This document shows, piece after piece, positions 47,476 through 57,850 of a DNA stretch of 64,000 nucleotides. The first letter of the stretch is position 1; every line of letters starts with the position of its first letter. The position numbers and the translations under genes were made by a program. The stretch lies in assembly GCA_021495925.1 (NCBI GenBank), contig JAKEKT010000034.1:248001-312000 (forward strand), given 5' to 3'. Origin of the DNA: Diplodia intermedia (lineage: Eukaryota > Ascomycota > Dothideomycetes > Botryosphaeriales > Botryosphaeriaceae). Below the pieces are notes generated by a model. That model searched no databases, was not told where the DNA came from, and was given only the letters and a program-made list of their open reading frames with translations.

Positions 47476-49001
47476 TCAAGCATTGATACCATCATCGACA
47501 ACGAGTTTGTCCCGCTCGTCATCGTCATCCTCAGCATCATCCTCCACAAACTCCCAACACAAAAACTTCCAATTCAGTTCCGTCGGCCGCCAGAACAAGC
47601 CGTGGCCCACGCCCCGCTCATCCGCCGTCATGCCGCCGGAGCCGGGCATGCGGCGTGCGAAAACGACCCTGTTGAAGCGCGAGTGCAAGATGGCCATCGA
47701 ACACATGACGCACGGCTCGTGCGTGAGGTAAATCTCCAGATCGACGCAAAGATAGCCGTTCGGCGAGAGGTCGTCGTCGCGCTCGAACAGCGCCCGCTCG
47801 ACGCCGGTGCGCGGCCGCACCGCAAACACCGACTCGACGGGATCGCAGCAGGCGCGCGAAGGCTTCTCTCCGCCTCCATCCCCACCAGCCTCCTCGGGCC
47901 CCTTCTCGGCCGCAGCCGCCTCCTCCATCCTCACCCGCTTCATCGCCACCATCCCAATCGCCCTCATCGCCGCATGCGCCATGACATTCCCCGGCGCCAT
48001 CCCACCACACCCCTCCCCTTCCCCGTCACCCACCGCCGCCGCCACCATCCCACACCCCCTCCCATCCCCCGCCACCGCCACAGCCCTACCTTCCTGCACA
48101 GCCCTCCCGTTCCCATCCAGCCGCCTCTCCACCACCGCCGCGCCCACCGGCGCGTCCGTCATGGCCGCCTCGCCGACGGCGGCGCGCGCGCCGCGCTCCG
48201 CCAGCGCCAGCCACGTCCCGGCGCGCGGCGCGACTTCGGCGGCGGCCCGCGCGACCAGCGACGGGTGCGGGCCGAACGGGTTGGTGTGCTTGTAGGCGAT
48301 GGGCCAGTATGTCGAGGTCCAGGCGGCGGCGAGTGGGGCCGAGGTCGGGGCGAGGGCGGGGACGGGGAGGGTGTGGATGGTGAGGGGGAAGGAGGGGGTG
48401 GGGGGTGGGGTTGTTGTTGTTGGTGGTGGTGGTGGTGGTGGTGCGGGTGCGGGTTCGTCGGCGGTGTGGTTGGGGGTGGGTTCGGAGGTGGTGGTGGTGG
48501 TGGTGGTGTCGGACTTGAAGGGCGGGTGGGCGGATAGCAGGGCGGAGAGGTCGGAGGCGGCGATTTGCGTCGTGGGGCAGACGAGGAGGAAGCGCGTCTC
48601 GCCGAAGGAGGGAGGGGCGGCTGCGCGGGTGGGCGAGACGAGGGCGAGGGCCGGTGGGGGTAGGAAGGACGGCTTGATTACGCGGCGGAGGTGTTGGATG
48701 TCGATGGCGGGCGTGGTGGTGTCGGCGGGCAGGGCGCCGCGGAGGATGCTGAGGACGGCATTGGCGGAGCGGGCGGGGAGCTCGACGACGTAGACGTCGA
48801 CTGCGTTTGGGCTTGTTGTTAGCGGTAGAGGTTCGTGAGGCAGGTGTGTGCGATTGTGTAGAATGACGTACTCAGCTCGTTGCTCGCGCGGATTTCGCCT
48901 TTCGTCTTCAGCGGCACCAGGTGACCTTTGAGAGGGGTGATGCCGAGGCCCTCTACGACCTGGTCGTGGGGGTGACCGCCGGCGCTTTGGTTTGTGCTCA
49001 T
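47476..49001 (-). CDS. TAD3: tRNA-specific adenosine-34 deaminase subunit TAD3 (ADAT3)
   Basis: Exons 49001-48872 and 48800-47476 (71-base intron, GTACGT/ACGCAG) give 484 residues. The N-terminal part (LVPLKTKGEIRASNEL..., DVYVVELPARSANAVLSIL) is typical of fungal Tad3. The deaminase domain is C-terminal: VMAHAAMRAI at about 321, where catalytic deaminases have HAE and here Ala-Met replaces the proton-shuttling Glu. Zinc-binding EPCVMCSM follows at about 410, then HSRFNRVVF and NWKFLCWEF. Lack of the Glu is normal for Tad3, the non-catalytic partner of Tad2. The heterodimer converts A34 to inosine in tRNA anticodons, which is essential in yeast. A Pro/Thr-rich insert at about 130-165 and a Gly/Ala/Glu-rich loop at about 335-360 break the fold with low-complexity sequence. 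Confidence 0.92.
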
Positions 49002-49829
49002 GACATATTGCTGGAAGGAGAAAGGAGAGTGCGGGCAAGGTTGGTGGGGGAGCTGGTGTGTCTTTCAGCCCTACAGCAAAAATTCGGCCGGGCCGTCTCC
49101 GATTTGGTAGCCGGGATCTGCGGCGGTGGAGACGCGACTCGCGCGACCGCACCGCGACCACCGCTCCATCCTCACCACAATCATCAAGTGGTCCGCCATG
49201 CTTCACTGGAGCAAACTTTGAGCTTGCAATCTGATGATGCATCGAATTCAGGGGACAGCACGTTATGGCAGCAAAGCGGCTTCAACCACCGACAGCTGGT
49301 ATGCACCTTAATTCAACTCATTTGACCACTTTGTCTACAATTGTTCGATTTTAGCACTCTTGTTCCTGTCTACAGATACTACCGAATGTTTGCCCTTGCG
49401 TACCCTTGAATTGGCGGAGAATGCCTTCAAGTGTCCGACCGGCATTTCCACCGCTCAATTGCCGAAAGAATGGCACTGCATGTCTCCTCCCTCACCGCAG
49501 CCGCACTTTCCCAGTAACAGTAAATGATTTGCAGCGAGTCAGTCGCCTCCCGGCCGATCTAGCTCTTTGGCGGGGTAAAAGACCTGGGGAAGCACCAGCG
49601 CAGCCGACGACCCCTGTCGTCGACCTGTAACTGTGGGGTAGCTGCCGCATTCCATTGGAGCCTGTCATCCCTTATAAATCATTCAATCCCCCGACAGCTA
49701 GCCTATCGGCATTCCATGTACATGGTATAAAGCCGGCCTGCGTTCTATCTATCTGGAAAGTATCATTCCGATTCCCCTTGTCTAATTCGCACGAACCACC
49801 CGGGCCGGAGACCCCCATATCCACCCCTC
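49002..49829. promoter_or_regulatory. Divergent promoter region of TAD3 and the MFS transporter
   Basis: 830 bases between two divergently transcribed genes. Two TATAAA boxes face the transporter, at 49673-49678 and 49726-49731 (157 and 104 bases before its ATG). No TATA is evident toward TAD3, as usual for a housekeeping gene. Confidence 0.5.
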
Positions 49830-51890
49830 ATGGAAACGATAGATAAGGCCGAGTCCGTGCACATCGAGTCTCTGAACAATCAGACAGACAATTCGCCCAC
49901 TCGCCCTGAAGCACATGTGAAGACTATCCAAGAGGAGGCCGCTGAAGACGCGTCGCCTCTTGACCTGGGATGGAGGACCTGGCTGGTGGTGTTTCTCTCA
50001 TCGTTCACGTGAGGATGACCTGAACGATACCGTGAGCATCCGTTGACAACCATCAGCATCATGGCCCAAGTGTACACCACTGTAGCAGCCGCATCTGTGG
50101 TCGCCTTCATAGCCATGGATTTTGAAGACTCCTCCCTATCTGGCTGGATAATTCAGGTAGTTTTCGGCTCTTGCTTTCCTGATGTAAGTGATATAGAATG
50201 CTAACCAATCACTGCCAGGGCCCCCTACTTATGCAAGCGGCTCTATCTCCGATTGTTGGCCGCCTGTCTGATATCTTGGACCGCAAATACCTCGCTTCGA
50301 TTCCACCGCTCATAGCCTTCGTCGGGTCTGTGATCTGCGCAAAGGCTACATCAATGAACATGTTGATCGGTGGTAGTATTCTGGTTGGAGTTACACTGTC
50401 GACTATCGCCATTGTGCAGTCGATTCCTTCCGAGATTCTTCCCTTGAAGTACCGTGCAGTAGCAAACGGAATTGCCTTCTTAGGAGGCGCGTCTGCAGGA
50501 ATGTAAGCATCCATCCTTGCCCTGTTCTCACACCACTCTATTATCCGAGCTGCTCTAACCTCCACAAAACCAACCAGAATCGGCCAACTCAGCGCAGGAG
50601 CGTACAGCAACATGAGCGCCAGCGGCTGGCGCTACATCTTCTGGACCCAAGGCGCCTTCCACCTGACCTCCGCCCTCGGCTTCCTCTCCTTCTACTGGCC
50701 GCCGCGGCACTCCGACTTCCCCCGCATGAAGCTGACCGAGTACATCTGGGCATGCGACCCCATCGGCTCCGTCCTCTTCATCGGCAGCTCCACCACCATC
50801 CTCCTCGCGCTCGACTGGGCCGCGGGCACCTACCCATGGTCCGACGCCCACGTCGTCGGGCCCCTCGTCATCGGCTGCGTCCTCCTCGTCACCTTCTGCC
50901 TCTACGGTTCGCCTCCCCCTCCCCCTCCCCCTTCCACCTTCCACCACAACTGACCCACCCACCCCTCAAACAACAGAAACCCTCGCCCGCCCCGACGGCC
51001 TCTGCGCCCACGCCCTCTTCCGCCCAGGCCCGAACTTCGCCCTCGCCCTCACCGCCTTCAGCATCGAAGGCTACCTCTTCTACAGCGCCGTAACCTCGCT
51101 GACCCCCCAACTAATCCTGCACCTGGGCTGGGCATCCGCGTCGCCCTGGCAAATCGCCACCCAGCACCAGCTCTACTACCTGCTCCCCGTCTTCTTCTTC
51201 AGCATCCCGGTGACGTGGTACGCCACGCGGTACCGCGACATCCGCACGCCCCTCGCCCTCGCCTTCGCCGCGTTCCTCGCGCTGGCGGCGGCGTACGCGC
51301 GCGTCGAACCCGGCTGGAGGGACGTGCAGAAGGGCTTGAACGTCGTGTGCGCGTTCGGCCAGGCGGCGCCGCTGACGCTGCTGGTTGCCGTGTGCCAGTG
51401 GGCGGCGCCGCACCGCTACCTCTCGACGGCCACGGGCTTGGCGTTCTCGGCGAGGGCGGTGGGGGGAGCGGTGGGGTCGGCGGTGTTGGATGCGGTTGTG
51501 GCGGGGAGGGTGGGGGCGGAGTACGATGGCGCGGTGGGGAAGAGGGCGAGGGAGGTGGGGCTGGAGGAGGGCGTGGTGGGGCGGGTGGTGGCGGCGATGG
51601 CGGGGGGAGAGGGCGCGGTGGGGGTGGAGGCGTTGGGGGAGGCGCTGGGTGGGGGGGTGGCAAGGGAGGCGTTGGTGGAGGTCGTCGAGGAGGGCAGGTG
51701 GGTGTGGGCCCGCGCGGATCGCGTCGCGTGGGCGAGCGTGGTGCCGTTTGTTGTTGTGGCGTTGGTGTGTGTGGCGTGTTTGAGGGGCGTGGGGGAGTTG
51801 ATGACGGAGAGGGTGGAGGCGACGGTGGAGAGGGCGCCGAGGGGGGATGAGGAGGAGAAGGTGGGGAGGGACGGGAGAATGGAAGGGTGA
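49830..51890 (+). CDS. MFS drug/siderophore-type transporter (TRI12-like, 14 membrane helices)
   Basis: Five exons: 49830-50008, 50057-50156, 50219-50502, 50578-50906 and 50977-51890, 601 residues, every junction GT/AG and in frame. A hydrophilic N-terminus (about 45 residues) is followed by the first helix (TWLVVFLSSF). After helix 2 comes the MFS motif A loop as GRLSDILDRKY at about residues 107-117. Then follow a GRAVANGIAFLGGASAG-like helix, SGWRYIFWTQGAFH (about 200), and the C-terminal half with a long extracellular-type loop near 490-560 rich in Gly/Ala/Val. Length and layout fit the TRI12 family of efflux pumps, which includes siderophore and mycotoxin transporters. There is no biosynthetic gene beside it, so the substrate is unknown. 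The last exon is extremely G-rich, changing codon use from exons 1-3. The C-terminal tail is charged and cytosolic. Confidence 0.85.
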
Positions 51891-52311
51891 GGCTGGGCTT
51901 CGGATCGGGTTCAACACCACATGGACAGGCATCACGGCAGAGCATCTACTAGTCACGTTGCACGGGATCAGAGTGTTGTAGAGAGTGTGACCCAACCTTA
52001 CTTGCTCCGCCAACCGTTAGGTTGTTCATACGCCAGCCGGTCACGGCGGCGGAGCACAGGGCGGTCCTAAATTACTAGCTAAACGCCTTTCCAACACTTG
52101 AACTCCGGACGCGAACCCATATCCAAAACAAAACCAAAACGCCAACAGTGAATCCAAACCCATGGGTATCTCAAGTGCGGAGGGTATCCTCATCCGCTGG
52201 GGTATCTTTCGCGTCGCTCACAAACAAAACAAGGGGTATATCAAACAAAATCAACAAGAAGAGAAACAAACACGCAAAAGCCTCCTCATCTGCGCTTCAA
52301 ACAACAACACC
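51891..52311. other. Shared 3' region of the MFS gene and the next gene
   Basis: 420 bases between convergent stops; nothing else seen. Confidence 0.5.
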
Positions 52312-53592
52312 TCACTCCTGATAATACTCCTCGAAGTCGAAGAACTGGTTCATATTACCAGTTGCGTTCCATATGTCCGTAGCCTCCTGCGGCTGCTCCG
52401 GCTCCTGCTGCTGCTGCTGCTCCTCCTCTCCCAAGAGGAGGGCGGACGCCTCATCAGCAAAAGCCTGGAAGAGGGCAGGGTCGAAGGAGGCGAGGTCCTC
52501 CTCCGCGGGCATATCCAGGACCGGTGCGTCCTGGAGAGTGGTGGTGGTGGTGGCGGCGGCGTTGTTGTTGTTGGTGGTGGTGGTGTCGTCGAGGAGGCCA
52601 AGGACGAGGGCGAAGTCCTCCTCCTCAAGCTGGCCCAAGTAGGGCACAGCCTCTTGCTGCTGCACCTGCAGCTCCTGCTGCACCTCTGGCTGCATGCCGA
52701 ACTGGTGCAGCATGCCGGCCTGGAGGGTGGCCATGGCCTCCTCGGCCGAGACCGGGGCGGCGGCGAGGTCACTCTCCAGGCTCAGCAGGGCCGGGTCGAT
52801 GACGCCGGCGGCCCAGTCAGCGGCGGGAGGAGCGGCGGGAGGAGCGAGGGCCTGGAGGGAGGAGGAGGAGGAGGAGAGGGAGGAGAAGGGGCTGGGGCCC
52901 GAGGAGAAGTGGTGGGGGAGGGAGGAGGAGGGGGAGGAGAAGGAGGAAGAGGAAGAGGAGGAGGAGGAGAGACCAGCGGCCGGGGCGGGAGCGGGAGCGG
53001 GAGCGGGAGCGGCGGCAGGGGCAGGGGTAGCGGCGGTGGCGGCGGTGGTGGTGGAGGAGGCGCCGGCAGACTTGGACTTGCCGCAGCTGCACCCTGTGCA
53101 GCCCCTCAGGAACTGGATGATGGCCTCCTTCGGCGGGGCCTTCACAAACGCGTGGCCGGCGGGCGCCTCGTCGGGGTTGAGGCCATGCACCGGGTCGCGG
53201 GCCCAGCGATACGTCGAGTCGCGGCCCCGGTGGTTGCCGGACGCGTCGACGTGGGCGGCGAGGATGCGGGCGCCCCAATCCTCCAGGGCGAAGATCTGCA
53301 TGGCCGGGCGGGCCTTCTTCGTCTTCTGGACCCTCGTGTCCCCCTTGCCCTTGACGGTGACGGCGCAGTCGTTCTTGCGCGTGGCCTTGAAGAAGGCGCC
53401 GTTGTTGGCGAACTCGAGGTGGACGCTCGCCCAATGCCTCTCCAAGGCATTGCTGTGATCGCCAGCCTGCCAGCGCTGAAGCGTTGCACGCGACGGGACG
53501 TGCTTGTGCTTGTTGGGGCCACCATGCTGTTGGAAGATGGTGGTGAAGCGAGCGTTGGCCTGGGCCGGAGTCTCAGTGCGAGATGGAGCCAT
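52312..53592 (-). CDS. Unrecognised low-complexity protein
   Basis: Single exon, 426 residues from the ATG at 53592 (MAPSRTETPAQANARF). The frame is open far upstream, but the sequence there contains a tandem duplication and does not look coding. Residues 1-155 are non-repetitive, with no domain I recognise (HWASVHLEFANNGAFFKA, MQIFALEDWGARILAAHVDA), and end in a Cys-rich GCTGCSCG. The rest is low complexity: Ala/Pro, long Ser runs, then Gln/Asn/Thr and an acidic C-terminus (DMPAEEDLASFDPALFQAF). The acidic, aromatic-containing tail looks like a transcription activation region, but I see no DNA-binding domain. Function unknown. Confidence 0.5.
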   Translation of the reverse strand: MAPSRTETPAQANARFTTIFQQHGGPNKHKHVPSRATLQRWQAGDHSNALERHWASVHLEFANNGAFFKATRKNDCAVTVKGKGDTRVQKTKKARPAMQIFALEDWGARILAAHVDASGNHRGRDSTYRWARDPVHGLNPDEAPAGHAFVKAPPKEAIIQFLRGCTGCSCGKSKSAGASSTTTAATAATPAPAAAPAPAPAPAPAAGLSSSSSSSSSFSSPSSSLPHHFSSGPSPFSSLSSSSSSLQALAPPAAPPAADWAAGVIDPALLSLESDLAAAPVSAEEAMATLQAGMLHQFGMQPEVQQELQVQQQEAVPYLGQLEEEDFALVLGLLDDTTTTNNNNAAATTTTTLQDAPVLDMPAEEDLASFDPALFQAFADEASALLLGEEEQQQQQEPEQPQEATDIWNATGNMNQFFDFEEYYQE

Positions 53593-56500
53593 TGTTGATG
53601 GCGGTTGAAAGAGAGGGAAGAGAGGAGAAGTGTTCGGGATATTGATTTGAGAAGTTGGAAAGTCGAGATATCGAAATGTCGATAAGTCGAGTCGAGGTGT
53701 GTGTGCTGGAAAAATGAGAAGTGGGAAATCTCTTCTCTTAAGAGGACTCTGAGCCACCACGGCAATGGCGCCTGCCCTGCACAGGCTTGCTCTACCAGTG
53801 TGACTTTGAGCCAGCACGGCAATGGCGATGTACCCAGCATGAGCTCGCTTTACCAGTGTTACTCTTGTAGCCAGCCCAATGTAGAAAGACCACTGGTCGA
53901 GGAGGTACCTTTGGATGGGCTCCAGACTGGTACAAGTGCACCAGGAAGGAAGATGACGAACAAAATCACGCAACTGCATCTTATAGCCGCGTAAAAGCTC
54001 CGATACCTGTTGGACATGGCGGCACAGCTCGTTCAGAAAACCCTGAACAGCAGCGTCACATCCCCGCACCGCCGGTACATGAACCCACTGCCGAAATTCA
54101 GGGAGGTCGCTATAGCCAGAGAGGCAAGAGAGCCTTTCACGCGGGGAGTCATCCTGGGCTACCACGGATTCGATGGAGAGCAGGCAACATCTCGACACAC
54201 ATGAGTTGGACCGGTACCAGGTTCGGAGCAACCTATTGTTTTCACAGCTTCAATCCAGGAAACCTGGCTCATGGATCCAGCCTATCTGACTTGCAGGCGG
54301 CAATGCACAAGTGTGCGGCATCCACGGCAGCAGATGGTCAAATTCGCTGCGATTGCGGAGGGGAAAGTCGGATAGGCACGCATGCAGCTGCTTGAGCGGC
54401 TGCATCGTAGGCTCACTGGACCCAATTCGCTGCAGAGATGATTCCCCGTTGTGGAGCGGGTGTACTGAGGCGTGCCGCTGGCTAGGTAGGTGCGTCTTAG
54501 GTCCCGCCGGTGCGTATAGAGGGCTCGTCCGTGCGGCGTGCCGCTGTTCGGAGATAGGGAATTTGACGCAGCGCATCGAGCAGCGGTAGAGTGACGAGGT
54601 CATAGGCGATGATTCAATCGTAATCACTTCGGCAGAATGTTGGAGCAGCGGCGGCGAGAGGCCGGGCGAGTGCGGCTCTCCGGCCCGTCGTGACTGCCGC
54701 CCAAGGTGACCATGACGAATGGCCAAGCTGGCCAAGTGCACTCGCGACTCCTGAATGTGACAGTGAAGCGTAGTTGCAGTGCTGATGCTGCAACGGCGTC
54801 TGCCTTCCTTCCCTGACCGTCCAGAGCCGGCAGGCACGCGCATCGTCAGCTCGGCCGAGCACTGCAGCTACAACGACAACCACCGTGTCCGGCATGAGAC
54901 GAAGTGTCCAGCGTCCGGGCAGCGGAGAGATCCAGGAGGCCACCGGCGTCGAGATGGCAACATGGACGAGAAGGCGCCGCCGCCGTACGAGGCAGGAGAC
55001 GATCCCGCGTGGAGCTCCCCAAACCACCACGACAAACACCCAAGATGGAAGCACCTCGCCATAGCAGACGGACACCGCGCCGCCATGCATCGACAAACCC
55101 GGCACCGCGACGAAAAGGCCAATCGAAGCAGCAGCACGTACCAGCAAAAAACCCCCGAAACCATCCCTCCCACTCGAAGGCGCGAACGCGACACCAACCA
55201 CCACCACCCTCACCACCCTCACCACCACCACGAACACAAAAACACTTCTCCCAAACGCTGCCCCGGCCCAGCGCGCCACACCTCAAACCTCCCTCCCGCC
55301 CCGCCCCGCCCAGCCCAAGCTCAGCACAACAAACCCCAACCGTCGCGCGCGGTGTCGCATCACGCCGTCGAAAAAACGCCGTCGACACCGACACCAGAAA
55401 GCGTCGACGTCTGCATAAAGTTTTCCCGGGGAGGGGAAACGCCACACATCCCTGTCAAGCGTCTGACCAGCCCGTGTGGGGTTTGGCGTCAGGAACGCGC
55501 GCCGTGCGCGACGGGCGCCCGCATGCCACGGTGTCCTCAGGGAGAACGACGAAATTTTGGCGGCGCATGCGGGGTAGGTACACCACATCACACCGTGCTG
55601 TCTGGTTGTGTCACAGGAAAGCTAGTCTGGCGCGGGCGCGGGCGGGGTGGGGCGGGGCGGGGTGGGGAAGGGTGCGATGAGGACAGATGTTCGGACGGGT
55701 CGTTGGCAGTATGTATGTAGTTGATCGGGTTTCGCCTGTCGGGTTTCCGTCGAGAGATGGCGGACGGACAGGATGGACGGTCAACCTGTTGATCTCTCTT
55801 CGTTGTCCTTCACGCTGATTGGTCGGACGAGGTAAATGGTCGCTGAGGCGGATGTTCCCGAGCTCTCCTTCGCGGTCTTGCGTTTCGGCCTTTTCTCTCT
55901 GTCGCTCTTCCCAAGTTCTTGGGGACACGCCGTCTCAGGTCGTCTCGCATTTTGTTGTTTTTTTTCCCCCGTGTGGCCAGCTTCTTCTGTCGGCGTCGTT
56001 CATTTCGTCTTTGGCGCAACGAAGCTCCTCAAGGCTGCTTCGCTTTGAGCGGCCAAAACTGCCTGCCTTGGGGGTAAAAGATTACATAGGTCAAAGATTT
56101 GATAATTGCAAGCTTTTGCATTTATCTACGTGTTTACTTCCAACCAGGTCCTGGTTGCTCCCATTCTATCTTTGCCTCCAGCTCCGTCAATATAGGAATG
56201 CCATCAGACGCCACCAAGTTCCCGGCCCAAAGACACGCAAGGTGCTTGAGCTACGAAAGCGCGTGCGGAACGTGAGTTTCTTCTTCTTCTTGAATAAGGT
56301 TTTTTTTCCATTGCCATGCTCAAAAAAGGTAAAAGTACAAAACTGGCCAGATGGCGAAAAAAATGCGGTCCATATCCCTACGGTGCCCGCGCAGTATTTT
56401 CGCGCCGGCGGCAAACCACGCCCCGTAAACTCGTAGCACAGACGGGCCAAGCTCCCAACAGAGAGAGCTAAGAACCCGTCGTCACAGAACAAAAAACGGT

Positions 56501-56741
56501 CTTGAAGAAGCGGCAAGGTAGCAGCGCGCGCTGAGAGGGGGAATCATGGCGAAGTCAAGACTCAGTCTTTCTCTCTCTCCTTACTTCCCGGAAATGTGCA
56601 ACATCCATCGTACAAATTTCCCAAACGTCGTCCGTCTTTTTCATTTCCCCCCTTGGAGCCTACTCTGCATTCCAACATGCAGCTTTTTGCTCGCTCCTCT
56701 CCTCTGGCGCAGATGAAATTTTGGAAGAGAAAAAGGGCAGT
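53593..56741. other. Intergenic region
   Basis: 3.1 kb upstream of the low-complexity gene and downstream of ERD2. The frame 54779-55720 (+) contains a tempting MDEKAPPPYE at 54962 but turns into His/Pro/Arg-rich accidental sequence. I do not accept a gene. 55600-56300 is mixed with T-rich tracts. Confidence 0.45.
53751..53867. repeat. Imperfect tandem duplication, unit about 57-60 bases
   Basis: Unit 1 begins at 53751 and unit 2 at 53808 (GAGCCASCACGGCAATGGCG ... TTTACCAGTGTKAC). A third, partial start (TAGCCAGCCC) lies near 53868. The two full units agree at most positions, with divergence in the middle. It lies 160 bases upstream of the ATG at 53592. Confidence 0.7.
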
Positions 56742-57850
56742 TTACACGGGAAGGTTGAACTTCTTTCCCTGAAGAACCCTGCACACAGATACGTCAGCAA
56801 CGACAACTCTCCCTCAACAGGTACTCCGCCGGCCAGGCTATTTCACTCACTTGGTGTAGTAGATCCAGAAGAAGTCCGAGTACAGGATGGTCTGGATGAT
56901 GCCGGCGAGCTGGGCGATGGGGTCGTAGTAGCCCTCGGCGAACCAGCGGTACAGCCAGTTGGGGATGTACAGGGCGCGGTAGGCGCCGAGCGCGAAGAGG
57001 TAGTGCGTCGTGATGGTCTCGGCCTCGCCCGTGCGCTGCAGCATGAAGAGCTGCGGCAGGATGGCGACCGACTCGAGCCAGATGGAGAAGGCCCACAGGA
57101 TCTGTTTGTTTGGCGGCGCAAATCACTATCAGCACTCGTTTCCTCTTCCCCCCAGTCTTTTGTCTCCTAATATCCGCTGGCGGTGGGAGGGAGTGTAATG
57201 CGCACCTCAGTCGGAGTGTACTTGTAGGGGAACAGGATGGCCAGGGCGGCGCTGGCGCCGAGCAGGTACTGGACCTTGAACGTGTCGAGGTTGGGGTCGT
57301 GCGTGGGGCGGAAGTCGTTGAGCATGAGGTAGACGGTGTAGGCCGACGACGAGATGAAGATGATCTTGAAGATGGTGTTGTACAGCGCCGACGGGTCGTA
57401 GAAGGTCCACAGCAGGTCCATGTAGCGCGTCACGTACACCATCAGGTACAGGAATTGCGACTTGAACGAGATGCCGTTTGCGCTCTGGACGTGTTCAATG
57501 CCTCGGTCAGCTCTTTGGTTCTGTTCTCCTTCGCTCTATTCTCCGCGCTCTCTCTCTCCCGAGTGTCGCGCGCGCGCGCATTCGGCCTGGAGGACTCGAG
57601 CTTCGGGTGGACGGGGCGGGCGCGGCGCATGGGTGAGGTGGGTACGCACGTTGGTCGTCTTCATCTTGTGAAGCAGGATCAGGATGGATATCAGGTGGGA
57701 CAAGTCCCCTGCGCGACACCATGGCCGTCAGCATTTGCGTTTTTCCCTTTGCTACTCTCCTGCGCCGCTCGGACGGAGGTTGTTGAGCTTGGGAGGGCGG
57801 GGGGCGCGGCGGCGGTGTTTGCACGTACCCAGCAACCGGAAGATGTTCAT
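56742..57850 (-). CDS. ERD2: ER lumen protein-retaining receptor ERD2 (HDEL/KDEL receptor)
   Basis: Five exons: 57850-57829, 57708-57650, 57484-57206, 57101-56851 and 56778-56742, 215 residues, the normal family size. Exon 1 codes only MNIFRLL. Exon 2 gives GDLSHLISILILLHKMKTTN, and exon 3 gives GISFKSQFLYLMVYVTRYMDL. Exon 4 gives the later helices (AILPQLFMLQRTGEAETITTHY, then YRALYIPNWLYRW). Exon 5 codes only VLQGKKFNLPV after a split Lys codon. Stopping at the TGA right after YYTK (56848) would lose this tail. GTGAGT and TGTGCAG sites and the family's Lys-rich tail support the extra exon. The seven-helix receptor binds escaped ER proteins in the Golgi and returns them in COPI vesicles; the KGKK tail is the retrieval and trafficking signal region. 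Confidence 0.95.

Noticed and set aside
52088..52115. GGTTCGCGTCC on the minus strand, like a tRNA B box
   Set aside because: No A box at the right distance and no acceptor-stem pairing.
54962..55720. MDEKAPPPYE start of a possible PPxY protein
   Set aside because: After about 20 residues the sequence becomes His/Pro/Arg-rich noise, and no intron restores a sensible continuation.
56847..56851. Stop codon directly after YYTK taken as the end of ERD2
   Set aside because: It overlaps a GTGAGT donor, and a downstream exon supplies the family's usual Lys-rich tail in frame.
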